This document shows positions 17,816 to 25,941 of a stretch of DNA of 64,000 nucleotides, piece after piece. A model generated the notes under the pieces. The model had not been told where the DNA came from and did no database searches. It was given only the letters and a program-made list of their open reading frames with translations. The stretch is from Clostridia bacterium (GTDB lineage: Bacteria > Bacillota > Clostridia > Christensenellales > DTU072), in contig JAEDHK010000002.1 of assembly GCA_016297005.1 (NCBI GenBank), positions 199,237 through 263,236 of the forward strand, written 5' to 3'. Positions within the stretch are counted from its first letter, which is position 1, and every line of letters begins with the position of its first letter. The position numbers were made by a program, and so were the translations under genes.

Positions 17816-17828
17816 CTTTTTCAGCAAG
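17810..17828 (+). repeat. Left arm of a 19-nt exact inverted repeat at the tmRNA 3' end
   Basis: CCACCACTTTTTCAGCAAG spans the tmRNA CCA end and the first bases downstream. Its exact reverse complement lies at 17932-17950. The two arms enclose the ssrA terminator. Confidence 0.9.
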
Positions 17829-17857
17829 ACACTACGTAGTAGTGTCTTGTTTTTTTA
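17825..17857 (+). terminator. Terminator of ssrA
   Basis: CAAGACACTAC/GTAGTGTCTTG, an 11-bp stem with a 3-nt loop, followed by eight T residues. Confidence 0.93.
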
Positions 17858-17931
17858 TTTTCGTCATCGAACGTTATGCTCGCATAAAAGTGAGAGTGCC
17901 GAAAAATAAAAAACAAAAAAGGCTATAAAGC

Positions 17932-17950
17932 CTTGCTGAAAAAGTGGTGG
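17932..17950 (-). repeat. Right arm of the 19-nt exact inverted repeat
   Basis: Exact reverse complement of 17810-17828. On the minus strand it is followed by AAGGCT/AGCCTT and a T-run, which could terminate a minus-strand transcript coming from 18017. Confidence 0.9.
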
Positions 17951-18017
17951 GTCTCCAGTTGATGTGCTTCATGACGAACGGCAACCGAAGGTTGGCGTAG
18001 GTCCCGCCATCTCCACC
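17944..18017 (+). other. tRNA-like or degenerate tmRNA-end element
   Basis: A 74-nt stretch whose ends pair (TGGTGG with CCACCA). It contains hairpins CAACC-GAA-GGTTG and TGGCG-7 nt-CGCCA. Its last 25 nt match the end of tmRNA at 20 of 25 positions, including CATCTCCACCA. No canonical T-loop or anticodon arm was found. It could be a degraded att-type duplication of the ssrA end, or an unrecognised structured RNA. Confidence 0.5.
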
Positions 18018-18056
18018 AAAAAGGACTTATCCGCACAACCTGATAAGTCCTTTTTT
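18018..18056 (+). terminator. Second terminator downstream of ssrA
   Basis: AAGGACTTATC/GATAAGTCCTT stem with a 10-nt loop followed by TTTTTT. It lies directly behind the tRNA-like element. Confidence 0.9.
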
Positions 18057-18267
18057 ATATCAAATTCGCTTGTCTGATCTGATTATCATTCGAGCAGAGG
18101 GCGAGTTATCATACGACCGAAGGGCGTCTTAAAATAACAAATCCTTATCGAAGTCGAACGATACTTTGTGCAACGCGTATTACTATCAGACGATAACGTA
18201 ATTTGCGTATATTTTAACATCGCCCCGGAAAGTACTCCGCTCGAAGTTCTTACCCGGATATTTGTAA

Positions 18268-18296
18268 TTGCGACAATAAAGTAATTATGCTATAAT
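18268..18296 (+). promoter_or_regulatory. Promoter of the SDR gene
   Basis: TTGCGA (18268-18273) and TATAAT (18291-18296) with 17-nt spacing. The stretch before it (18057-18267) shows no gene or RNA. Confidence 0.78.
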
Positions 18297-18302
18297 AAAA
18301 GT

Positions 18303-18450
18303 ACAGCGGCCGAGAAATTCAGTAAAGAAAATGTTTTTTTAAGAAAGATTGCTTGAAAACTCGGTAAAGCGTGCCGATCGCGGCCGGATCAAAGATAAAA
18401 ATTACGGTTTTGATTTTTCAAAAGCGCAATAATATAAAAATGTAGGAAGG
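18303..18450 (+). promoter_or_regulatory. Long structured 5' leader of the SDR gene
   Basis: About 150 nt separate the promoter from the start codon. CCGAG (18310-18314) can pair with CTCGG (18360-18364). GCGGCCG occurs at both ends of this part. A stem ATCAAA/TTTGAT (18388-18414) is followed by TTTT, like a weak terminator. I recognise no known riboswitch here. Confidence 0.35.
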
Positions 18451-18456
18451 TAAAAC

Positions 18457-19260
18457 ATGGACAGATTGAAAGGCAAAGTAGCGGTTGTTACCGGCTCCAC
18501 AAGCGGAATCGGTATAGGTATTGCAAGACTGTTTGCGGCAGAAGGCGCAAAGGTGGTTATTTGCGGCAGAAGACAGGAGAAAGGACAAGCTGTCGTGGAG
18601 CGTATTCTAAAAGAAGGCGGCGAGGCGTACTATCACTATATGGATATTACCGCAACGGACAGCATCGAAAAACTTTTTTCGGATACCGTCGAAAAATACG
18701 GAAAAATCGACGTGTTGGTAAATAATGCGGCAAACGTCGCGTTGAAAGACGGACGCGTTGACGAACTTACCCTTGAAATGTGGGACAGCATTTTTCAGAG
18801 CGATATGCGCGGCACTTTTTATGCGACAAAAACGGTTTTGCCTTATTTGCAGAAGAACGAAAACGGCGGTTCTATCATCAATATCGGTTCTATGGCGTCG
18901 TGTAGCGGCGATTTAAGTTCTACCGCTTACGCCTGTGCAAAAGCCGGCGTGGACAAACTCACGCAGTACACCGCGTTACAATACGGCAAACGGAATATCC
19001 GTTGCAACTGCGTACGCCCCGGCTTAATCGTTACCCCCGAAAACGACGCTCACGTTCCGCAAGTACTCAAAGACATCTTTACAAGCAACATTATGGTTAA
19101 TCGCTATGGCTGTCCCGAGGATATCGGATATATGTGCGTATATCTTGCTTCCGACGAAAGCGCGTACGTTACCGGGCAAATAATCAACGTGGACGGCGGA
19201 CTTAATTCTCACGTGCCCACTGTCGCACAGTTCCGTCAGCTCAATTCTCGCACCTGGTAA
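18457..19260 (+). CDS. Short-chain dehydrogenase/reductase (SDR)
   Basis: A classical SDR of 267 residues, oxidising or reducing an alcohol or keto group with NAD(P). The cofactor motif TGSTSGIGIG lies at residues 12-21, NNAAN at 89-93, catalytic Ser near 145, Tyr 158 and Lys 162 (YACAK). It resembles glucose 1-dehydrogenase or 7-alpha-hydroxysteroid dehydrogenase relatives, but the substrate cannot be set by eye. The ribosome site is AGGAAGG. It is a single-gene unit with an unusually long leader. Confidence 0.9.
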   Translation: MDRLKGKVAVVTGSTSGIGIGIARLFAAEGAKVVICGRRQEKGQAVVERILKEGGEAYYHYMDITATDSIEKLFSDTVEKYGKIDVLVNNAANVALKDGRVDELTLEMWDSIFQSDMRGTFYATKTVLPYLQKNENGGSIINIGSMASCSGDLSSTAYACAKAGVDKLTQYTALQYGKRNIRCNCVRPGLIVTPENDAHVPQVLKDIFTSNIMVNRYGCPEDIGYMCVYLASDESAYVTGQIINVDGGLNSHVPTVAQFRQLNSRTW

Positions 19261-19494
19261 AACGGAACGCCCGACGGAAAATACAGAATCGGACTCTTGC
19301 CGTGAACAACAACTGATCCAGGCTCTTTTACGACGACATATCCGACTAAAAACCCTCTTCCTTCGAGCTCTGATAACGTTACGCGTCGCAACTTATACCC
19401 GTTATCATCGAGGTTATATTTATAATAAGATCGTTTTTAAAGACTATGGGAAAAATATCGGCGCAACTTTTTGTTTGAACGACGCAAGAATCAG
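19261..19494. other. Intergenic stretch without a gene
   Basis: No supported reading frame, RNA gene or repeat was seen between the SDR stop and the terminator at 19495. Confidence 0.5.
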
Positions 19495-19522
19495 ATCCGC
19501 ACCCGTCCGGTGCGGATTTTTT
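19495..19522 (+). terminator. Terminator upstream of the PerR-like gene
   Basis: ATCCGCACC/GGTGCGGAT, a 9-bp stem with a 5-nt loop, followed by TTTTT. It lies 235 nt after the SDR stop. Confidence 0.88.
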
Positions 19523-19635
19523 GTTAGCAAGTCCGCCATGATAATGACCGCATTTTATAATGAAGCAAGACGTCGGCTTTTTTAAGAAAATTCTTTTCGA
19601 TCTCTGATAAAAGTCTGAATTTTTCCTTTATGCTC

Positions 19636-19663
19636 TTGACAAATATTTTAGAATGATTATAAT
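19636..19663 (+). promoter_or_regulatory. Promoter of the PerR-like gene
   Basis: TTGACA (19636-19641) and TATAAT (19658-19663) with 16-nt spacing. The -10 box overlaps a Per box. Confidence 0.85.
19648..19662 (+). promoter_or_regulatory. Per box (peroxide regulator operator)
   Basis: TTAGAATGATTATAA matches the Per box TTATAATNATTATAA with one mismatch. It overlaps the -10 region of the PerR-like gene, which implies negative autoregulation. Confidence 0.75.
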
Positions 19664-19697
19664 AAATTTAGAAACATTCTAATTTTGGTTTATTGAA

Positions 19698-20069
19698 ATG
19701 ACAAAATACGAAAGAGCAATTTACGAAATAGTTACTTTCAGTCGCGAGCATCTTACCGCAAGCGAGGTATATAAGCGATTGAAGAGTACTATGCCGAAAA
19801 TTGCGCAGGCAACGGTTTATAACAACCTGAATAAACTTGTTGAGGCGGGACTTATACGGAAAATTTCTATCGAGGGGATGCCGGATAGATACGACGCCGT
19901 TTATAAGCACGACCATCTGGTGTGTAATCAATGCGGAAAGTTGACGGACGTTTCGTTCGCCGATATCAGTTCGTCTTTGAAAAAACAGATCGGTCAGAAT
20001 TTTTTATTTTACGATTTAAAGGTATATTACGTATGTCCCGATTGTCGGAAAAAACGTGGTGATCAATAA
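19698..20069 (+). CDS. Fur-family regulator, PerR-like
   Basis: A metal-dependent repressor of 123 residues. The N-terminal winged helix holds the recognition region KIAQATVYNNLNKLVEAG. The dimer domain has two structural zinc pairs, CNQC near 76-79 and CPDC near 113-116. A His/Asp cluster (KHDHLVC) can bind iron or manganese. It is slightly short for Fur and close to PerR. A one-mismatch Per box overlaps its own promoter, supporting the PerR call. The downstream QueD-like gene, 61 nt away, is probably co-transcribed. Confidence 0.85.
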   Translation: MTKYERAIYEIVTFSREHLTASEVYKRLKSTMPKIAQATVYNNLNKLVEAGLIRKISIEGMPDRYDAVYKHDHLVCNQCGKLTDVSFADISSSLKKQIGQNFLFYDLKVYYVCPDCRKKRGDQ

Positions 20070-20130
20070 GTCGGTAGCGGAAAATACGGGTTAAAAAAAC
20101 CGTAAATATATTTAATAAAGGAGATTTTTT

Positions 20131-20697
20131 ATGAGAAGTATTACGAAGTTAGATTTACAGTACGCGCACAGATTTTACGGATTTAAAGGCGAAGCTCAGT
20201 ATTTGCACGGGCATACCGGCGAGTTGACGATTGAAGTGGAAGACAGCGTAGAACCGGGAGTGAATATGGTTTTCCCTTGCAATGAAATACAAAAAACGGC
20301 TTGGTCGGTTTTAAAAAACTTTGATCACGCTCTGATTCTCAGAGAGGATGATCCGCTACTTCCCGCTATTTTGAACGTGTATGAAAAACAAGGCATTAAA
20401 AACGGGGCTCCTACCAACAAGATGAAAGGCCCTGCTTTTAAAACCGAACTTGCCACTGCATATCCCGATTGTCGCCTGGTCGTCACAAAAGAAACCATGA
20501 CTGTTGAGGGAATGATTAAAATCGTATACGACCTACTTAAGGATAAGCTCAATATCGCTAAAATTACTTTTACCAGCGGTGTGAACGCCGCCTCCTGCGA
20601 ATTTGAGACGAAAAATAAGATCGACCGTTGCCCTCTGTGCGGTATCGCCCTGTCTCCGGAAGGCGTATGTCCGAAATGCGGTTATCGTAAAAACTGA
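20131..20697 (+). CDS. QueD/PTPS-like protein lacking the catalytic Cys, with a C-terminal zinc ribbon
   Basis: A 188-residue protein. The first 160 residues resemble the 6-pyruvoyltetrahydropterin synthase / QueD fold: the three zinc ligands are kept (His in YAHRF, two His in LHGHT) and so is the FDHALIL region. The position of the catalytic Cys four residues before LHGH is Ala (EAQYLHGH), and the usual C-terminal Glu motif is not evident. Residues 165-186 add a zinc ribbon (CPLC...CPKC). It follows the PerR-like gene with an AAAGGAG site. Its enzymatic role is uncertain; it is not a standard queuosine enzyme. Confidence 0.7.
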   Translation: MRSITKLDLQYAHRFYGFKGEAQYLHGHTGELTIEVEDSVEPGVNMVFPCNEIQKTAWSVLKNFDHALILREDDPLLPAILNVYEKQGIKNGAPTNKMKGPAFKTELATAYPDCRLVVTKETMTVEGMIKIVYDLLKDKLNIAKITFTSGVNAASCEFETKNKIDRCPLCGIALSPEGVCPKCGYRKN

Positions 20698-20720
20698 TTT
20701 CTTCAAAAGGCAGTTTTTTT
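20689..20720 (+). terminator. Probable terminator after the QueD-like gene
   Basis: AAAAACTG/CAGTTTTT stem with a 14-nt loop ending in T residues. It is A/T-rich, so moderate strength. Confidence 0.5.
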
Positions 20721-20867
20721 AAGAGGTCTTACGCTGAAAAGGGATTCGTCTTGACGAAAAATGGAAAATACCGATTTTCGTCGCACCGTCCCCGAACCTG
20801 TCGAGGTTGCTCTTCGATTATTTCTCTTTTGAGGAAAACGTTCTTTTAGCCTTTTTACTTGATAAGA

Positions 20868-20903
20868 GAAAAACAGATATGGCGCGGTATTCCCGCGCCA
20901 TAT
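20868..20903 (-). terminator. Terminator of the NhaC-family gene
   Basis: ATATGGCGCGG/CCGCGCCATAT, an 11-bp stem with a 5-nt loop, followed on the minus strand by a short T-run. Confidence 0.88.
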
Positions 20904-20950
20904 TCTACTATACGGATTTCTGTTCAGAAGTCGCTTTGCGACTCTTTTGA

Positions 20951-22702
20951 CTACTCGTCATTTTTGCGAAGCGCTTCTATCTCGTTATCTACTTCGTTGC
21001 TGCCCTGGATCGTATCTTCGATGGGACGGGCGGAGGGCTTTTGGGACAATTTGGCAAAGAAGCCGCCGATCGCGTTGTCCATCTTATCAACGATGCCCTT
21101 TCTGTCCATAAAGAAGAGACCGACGAGGCAAGCGGCAAGTAAGCCGAATCCGAAGGCAAGGGTAATGCCGGCGGACGCGCCGTAAGAAGAGCCGATATCC
21201 GTCGCGGTGATGAAACCAACGATCAGATAAGTAATGCCGGAAATGAGCGCGACGATGGTCGCGTACGGGAACTGCGTCTTAACGTGGTCGATGTGGTTGC
21301 ATTGCGCGCCGGAAGAAGCCATGATGGTGGTATCGGAGATCGGGCTGACGTGGTCGCCATACACGGCGCCGGCAAGAACGGCGGACATAGTGAGGAAGAA
21401 CAAGCCCTCGTTGGTGGTGGCCGACATAACGGCGGTGGAGATCGGGATCAACACGCCGAAGGTACCCCAGGACGTTCCCGTTGCGAAAGAAATGAAGCAA
21501 GCGAGAATAAAGAACACGAACGGAATGATACCGAGCGCCATGCTGTCGGCCGTGATGTTGGCTTGAACAAAGGCTTTTGCGTTGAGCGTTCCGTCAAGAA
21601 TGGCTTTTCCGGTTTCGTCAACGCCTTCGCCTTTTGCCCCCATGATTGCACCAAGCGTCCAGGCAAAGGTCAGAATCAATATGGCCGGAACCATGGACTT
21701 GAAGCCCTCGGCGATGGAGCTCATGAAGTTCTTGAACGTGATGGCTCTGGTGCAGACATAGAAGATAAAGGTAATAACGAGCGCGACGAAAGAGCCGAAC
21801 GCAAGCGCGGATCCGGCGTCGCAGTTACTGAAAGCTTCCAAAACACCTTCCGATTGCAGTTCGGTACCGATAACGCCGGTATCCCAGTTATAGAAATAAC
21901 CGTTGAAGATCATGGCGCCCACGCAACAAGCGATGAGGGTAACGATGGGGAAGACGAGGTTGATGACCTTGCCTCTTACGTTTCCTTCCGCTTTAACGTC
22001 TTCGGTAGGCAGGTCGGTTTCTCCCGCGTTGAGGTCTCCGGTCGTTTGCGCAATCTTTTCGTTACGCTTCATCTTGAAGAAATCCAATTTCAAAAGGACG
22101 CTGACCACCATGAATCCGATGGTGAGGAGCGCGTACATGTTGAACGGGATGGTCTTGATGAAAGTGACGATACCGTTATCGCCGGCATATCCGGCAACGG
22201 CCGCCGCCCAAGAAGAAATGGGAGCGATAATACAGATAGGAGCCGCCGTCGCGTCGATAAGGTAAGCGAGCTTGGCATGGCTGATCTTGTGCTTATCGGT
22301 GACGGGACGCATCGCGCTGCCGACGGTAAGGCAGTTAAAATAGTCGTCGACGAAGATAAGAGTGCCGAGTCCAACGGTGGCGAGTTCTGCGCCGGCCTTG
22401 GTCTTGATCTTTGCGGAAGCCCATTCGCCGTAAGCCTTACTGCCGCCCGTCTTGACCATGAGTACAGCGAAGATGCCGAGGATGACCAAAAAGATCAGGA
22501 TGCCGCCGTTACCGCCGAGCTGATTGCCCATGGTGATAAACAAGTTACTGAGCGCTTCCGCCGGGTTTCCGCCCGCAAGGAACATCGCGCCGGTAAAGAT
22601 ACCGACGAACAAGCTCAGGTATACTTGCTTCGTGATAAGAGCGAGTACGATAGCGACGATCGCGGGCACGAATGCCCAGAACGTACCTACAAAATATTCC
22701 AT
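20951..22702 (-). CDS. NhaC-family transporter, predicted lysine transporter (LysW-like)
   Basis: A membrane transporter of 583 residues with about twelve hydrophobic segments. NhaC-superfamily signatures include GGNPAEALSNLF, the central VDDYFNCLTVGSAMRP and AGAVYGDHVSPISDTTIM. The start at 22702 follows AAGGAGGG; the open frame extends upstream into the terminator region. A lysine riboswitch with a terminator controls it. Genes of this type under lysine riboswitches are predicted to import lysine rather than exchange sodium and protons, so lysine uptake is the best call. The acidic C-terminal tail is cytosolic. Confidence 0.85.
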   Translation of the reverse strand: MEYFVGTFWAFVPAIVAIVLALITKQVYLSLFVGIFTGAMFLAGGNPAEALSNLFITMGNQLGGNGGILIFLVILGIFAVLMVKTGGSKAYGEWASAKIKTKAGAELATVGLGTLIFVDDYFNCLTVGSAMRPVTDKHKISHAKLAYLIDATAAPICIIAPISSWAAAVAGYAGDNGIVTFIKTIPFNMYALLTIGFMVVSVLLKLDFFKMKRNEKIAQTTGDLNAGETDLPTEDVKAEGNVRGKVINLVFPIVTLIACCVGAMIFNGYFYNWDTGVIGTELQSEGVLEAFSNCDAGSALAFGSFVALVITFIFYVCTRAITFKNFMSSIAEGFKSMVPAILILTFAWTLGAIMGAKGEGVDETGKAILDGTLNAKAFVQANITADSMALGIIPFVFFILACFISFATGTSWGTFGVLIPISTAVMSATTNEGLFFLTMSAVLAGAVYGDHVSPISDTTIMASSGAQCNHIDHVKTQFPYATIVALISGITYLIVGFITATDIGSSYGASAGITLAFGFGLLAACLVGLFFMDRKGIVDKMDNAIGGFFAKLSQKPSARPIEDTIQGSNEVDNEIEALRKNDE

Positions 22703-22722
22703 ATTACCCTCCTTAGGTAAAT

Positions 22723-22753
22723 AAAAATGCCGTAGAAATGGAAACACTACGGC
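22723..22753 (-). terminator. Regulatory terminator of the lysine riboswitch
   Basis: GCCGTAG/CTACGGC stem followed by a T-rich run on the minus strand. It lies between the aptamer and the ribosome site, so lysine binding should cause early termination. Confidence 0.85.
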
Positions 22754-22785
22754 AAAAACGACTCCTAAAAAAGAAAAGGGTTTTT

Positions 22786-22955
22786 ACAATAGCTCTCCAC
22801 AATTACTTGTGACAGTCCAGGACGTTTTCCGTCATGGCCCAGCGGATACTGCTTCGGTCGAGCGTGAACCCGCTTCGGCGATATTGCCTTTCTTCTGCGC
22901 GAGCGACCGCCCTTTTCGCAGAGTACTTATCAATTTCGCGCCTCTATCGTGTGCA
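22786..22955 (-). promoter_or_regulatory. Lysine riboswitch (L box)
   Basis: The aptamer reads on the minus strand from GATAGAGGCGCG (22937-22950) to TGGAGAGCTATT. It contains the conserved elements GAGGCGCGA, AAGTA, CGCCGAAGC and GGAGAGCTA. GATAG and CTATT close helix P1. The length of about 170 nt is normal. Confidence 0.92.
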
Positions 22956-22957
22956 TG

Positions 22958-22986
22958 ATGGTAGCACATTTCTGTCGATATGTCAA
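22958..22986 (-). promoter_or_regulatory. Promoter of the lysine riboswitch transcript
   Basis: TTGACA (22981-22986) and a weak TACCAT (22958-22963) on the minus strand with 17-nt spacing, just ahead of helix P1. Confidence 0.65.
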
Positions 22987-23025
22987 TGATTTCTGCGTTT
23001 TTGTTATTTTTCTCTCAATTTTATC

Positions 23026-25209
23026 TTACCTTTTCAGATAAAGTGGAATGCCCGACGTCATTTCGTACCTCTTCCCTTCCATTTCGACCGCCACCTTGCT
23101 GTCGCCGGTATAAGAAAGAATGTATTTTTCATTTCCCTCTTCTTTGGTATATTCTACGTCGATCCTGACGTTCGGACGGATCAAAGAACACTTTAAACGG
23201 GTCAATCCGCCGTATAAAGCCGGTCGTATGACGACAGAGCGGAACCCCGGCGTATAGCGTATGCCCGCCACGCCGTAAAAGAGGTATTTTACGGGCGAGC
23301 CGAACATGGGATGATTCTGTGATTTCCTCCCGTCCCAGTATTCCCAAAGCGTCGTTGCGCCGCGGTTTTTCATATAGCCGAAACTACCCGGCTGTTCGGA
23401 ACAAAGCAGGCGCGTCGCTTCCTCTTCCATTCCGTTCTCGAACAGGTACCGGTACAGATATTCTATACCGATGATACCCACGTCCATATAACCTCGCTTT
23501 ACGTATGCTTCGGCCGCTTTTTTCCCTTCTTCTTTGGGGATCAAACCGAGATCGGCCATAAAAAAGTCCGCGCCTTGTACGCCTTTCTGACAGGAAGGCT
23601 TTTTGACGTCCCAATAGACTCTCCTGACGGCGTCCGCGCAGGCTTTTTCCGTCTCTTCATAGGCGTATTCTTTTCCGCAGGCGGTTGCCATTTCTTTATA
23701 TTGCCGCAAGGCGGTAATAAAGAGACAGGTATTGACGAACGGTTGCGCGATGACCGTTTTTTCTAACGTGCACCAATCGCCCAGGCACCAACCGCCCTTC
23801 CTTTCGCGCACGATCAGATCACGGTATTCTCCCTCTCCCATGCACTCGGTAAGAATATGCTTTATCCACTTTTCCATCGCCGGCAAAAGCGAAGAAATAT
23901 ATTCTTCTTCGCCAAACACGGTATAGTATTTATAGGGCGCGAAAATAATGGCGCCGCCCCAACCGCCGGGGCCGCCGCCACCGCCCATCAGCGGCGCCGT
24001 ATGTTGTACGTGTCCCGTCTTTTCGTCCTGACAATCGACGATGTCAGCGATCCACTTCCGGTAAAAGGATCTGCTCTCAAAACACAATAACGCCGTCTCG
24101 GTCGTAAGCTGACCGTCGGCGGTGTACCCTAACTTTTCCCGATGCGGACAATCGGACGGGATCCCGCCGTGCATGTTGTTGAGTTGGGTCAGCTTGTAGG
24201 CGTTAAAAAACCAGTTCAGGACTTCGTTATCACTCTCGAACGAGGCCGTTTCTTTAAACGGAACGTGGACGACGCACGCGACGCATTCGTCGATCTTTCC
24301 GAAAACGGAGAAATAGCGGAATCCGCTCCAACGGAAGGTCGGGTGCGCTACGATACCCGGCTTCAAACCGAAGTATTCTTCTTTTTGTTTTTGTTCTCTT
24401 CCGCCGACGGCGGTAAAATCCAATCGCCTTTCTCCGCGCAAACTTTCCGCCTGGCATACGATTATCCGTCCTTTGCCGCGGACTTCCACCCAGCCCGTAA
24501 TATTCTTCCCCACGTCGTAAACGGCGTATCGTCCGAACTTAAATAAAAGTCTGGGTTCGATCCGCTCGCATACGGTATCGGATAAGACGTCCTGAAAATA
24601 AAGCGGGCTCCCGAAGTCTGCCCGCTCGATGGGACTTTGCCACTTTCTGTCGTCAAATCCTGGCAAAAACCATTCTTTTTTGTATTTTCGGTAATCGACT
24701 TTCTCCCCGAAATAAACGTTACTTTCCACAATATGCGACGGCGCATACCGAAGCGTTTTGTCCGAAACGATTTCCTCTTTTCCCGTTTTCAACGTAAAGC
24801 AAAGATAGAGTTCTTCGGAAAAATTAACCTTCCCTTCGGCCGTTTTTTTGCGTTGCGTCAGCCACCCTCCGGCAAGGAATACGACCAGGACGTTTTCGCC
24901 CTCGTTCATAAGTTCGGTTACGTCGTAACGACAGACGTATATCCGATGTTTGGTTTCTTCTCCCGGCAAAGGATAATTATAATGAGAAAAATCCCGATGA
25001 AAGTAGTCGGAGAATACGGGCGTGAAATAGTCGTCCGAAACTCGTTTTCCGTTGAGATAGACTTCAAAATATCCCAATCCGCAAATGATCAATTCCGCTT
25101 TGCCCGGTTTATCGACCGAAAAAGTTTTTCGCACAACGGGCAGACCTTTTTTTCTCTCCGGATAGACCGTCCAACGGGCCTTTCTCCCGAACGTTTCTTC
25201 AAAAGTCAT
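23026..25209 (-). CDS. Alpha-L-rhamnosidase-like glycoside hydrolase (GH78)
   Basis: A 727-residue enzyme expected to remove alpha-L-rhamnose from plant polysaccharides or glycosides. The N-terminal beta domains (GYFEVYLNGKRVSDDYFTP, about residues 45-65) are followed by the (alpha/alpha)6 catalytic barrel with GGIPSDCPHREKLGYTADG near 350-370. The motif TTLWEYWDG...NHPMFG lies near 615-635, and a short C-terminal beta domain closes the protein. No signal peptide is seen, so it acts inside the cell on imported sugars. It is the last gene of TraX-like / YczE-like / GH78, 9 nt after the second. Confidence 0.88.
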   Translation of the reverse strand: MTFEETFGRKARWTVYPERKKGLPVVRKTFSVDKPGKAELIICGLGYFEVYLNGKRVSDDYFTPVFSDYFHRDFSHYNYPLPGEETKHRIYVCRYDVTELMNEGENVLVVFLAGGWLTQRKKTAEGKVNFSEELYLCFTLKTGKEEIVSDKTLRYAPSHIVESNVYFGEKVDYRKYKKEWFLPGFDDRKWQSPIERADFGSPLYFQDVLSDTVCERIEPRLLFKFGRYAVYDVGKNITGWVEVRGKGRIIVCQAESLRGERRLDFTAVGGREQKQKEEYFGLKPGIVAHPTFRWSGFRYFSVFGKIDECVACVVHVPFKETASFESDNEVLNWFFNAYKLTQLNNMHGGIPSDCPHREKLGYTADGQLTTETALLCFESRSFYRKWIADIVDCQDEKTGHVQHTAPLMGGGGGPGGWGGAIIFAPYKYYTVFGEEEYISSLLPAMEKWIKHILTECMGEGEYRDLIVRERKGGWCLGDWCTLEKTVIAQPFVNTCLFITALRQYKEMATACGKEYAYEETEKACADAVRRVYWDVKKPSCQKGVQGADFFMADLGLIPKEEGKKAAEAYVKRGYMDVGIIGIEYLYRYLFENGMEEEATRLLCSEQPGSFGYMKNRGATTLWEYWDGRKSQNHPMFGSPVKYLFYGVAGIRYTPGFRSVVIRPALYGGLTRLKCSLIRPNVRIDVEYTKEEGNEKYILSYTGDSKVAVEMEGKRYEMTSGIPLYLKR

Positions 25210-25218
25210 ATTCTCCTC

Positions 25219-25941
25219 CTACTTTTTGAAAAACTCTTTCATTCTCGGCAAAAGAGGTTCTTCTCCCGTCAATTTGTTCAACAATTTGCCGAAAACAGCT
25301 ATGATCGGCGCATTGATAAGGGCTGTCACGACGGTGCCGGCGCCGATAAAGTGATAAGACGTAGCATAAATTTTGCTCCAATCGAACTCTCCTGCGTCGA
25401 GGTTGATACAAAAAGCAAGCAGGAGCGACAGCGCAAGGGATCCCATATCGTAACAGAGCTTTGTCTTTGCCACCGGAAAGCGGAATCTATCCGCTACCTC
25501 GGCCACAAACAACTCGTACGCCTGTAAGGGCAGATAGGTACGGAAAAAGCAGGCGACGCCCAGGGCCGTAATACAGTCGCCCACGATCAGAAAGACCCAC
25601 CTCGTCCATATTTCGACAAAGGGTTCTTCCCCGAGCAAAAACAACCAAAGATCGAGCACCAGACCATATACGACGGCCACGACGAAAGAAAAGAGGTACC
25701 TGAACCGCACTCTCCGGACGACGGCGCAAAGGGCAAGGATCAAGAACCCCTGAAAGATATACTCCATCGTGCCCACGGTGCACCCGGTCCAATACGGCGC
25801 GATCGCCTCTTGCAAAATAAAGGGCGGAGCGGCGATCATTGATATGCCCAGATCGGCCTTACTGCAAAGAGCGACGCCGAGAGAAACGAAAAGCACGCCG
25901 AATATCCAATACAATTCTCCCCATCGAAGAGGCTTTTTCAT
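25219..25941 (-). CDS. YczE/YitT-like multi-pass membrane protein
   Basis: A 240-residue membrane protein with about five hydrophobic segments. The N-terminal WIFGVLFVSLGVALCSKADLG is characteristic of the YczE/YyaS/YitT group, whose function is poorly known. The ATG at 25941 overlaps the stop of the upstream gene as ATGA and has GGAGGG before it. It lies between the TraX-like gene and the GH78 gene, so it may export or import something linked to rhamnoside use, but that is a guess. Confidence 0.75.
   Translation of the reverse strand: MKKPLRWGELYWIFGVLFVSLGVALCSKADLGISMIAAPPFILQEAIAPYWTGCTVGTMEYIFQGFLILALCAVVRRVRFRYLFSFVVAVVYGLVLDLWLFLLGEEPFVEIWTRWVFLIVGDCITALGVACFFRTYLPLQAYELFVAEVADRFRFPVAKTKLCYDMGSLALSLLLAFCINLDAGEFDWSKIYATSYHFIGAGTVVTALINAPIIAVFGKLLNKLTGEEPLLPRMKEFFKK

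Noticed and set aside
17944..18017. Complete tRNA gene
   Set aside because: The ends pair and CCA is present, but there is no anticodon arm and no normal T-loop. It was kept only as a tRNA-like element.
21284..22720. Long plus-strand open frame of 478 codons
   Set aside because: It is antisense to the NhaC-family transporter gene, has skewed composition and no family motif. It is a shadow frame.
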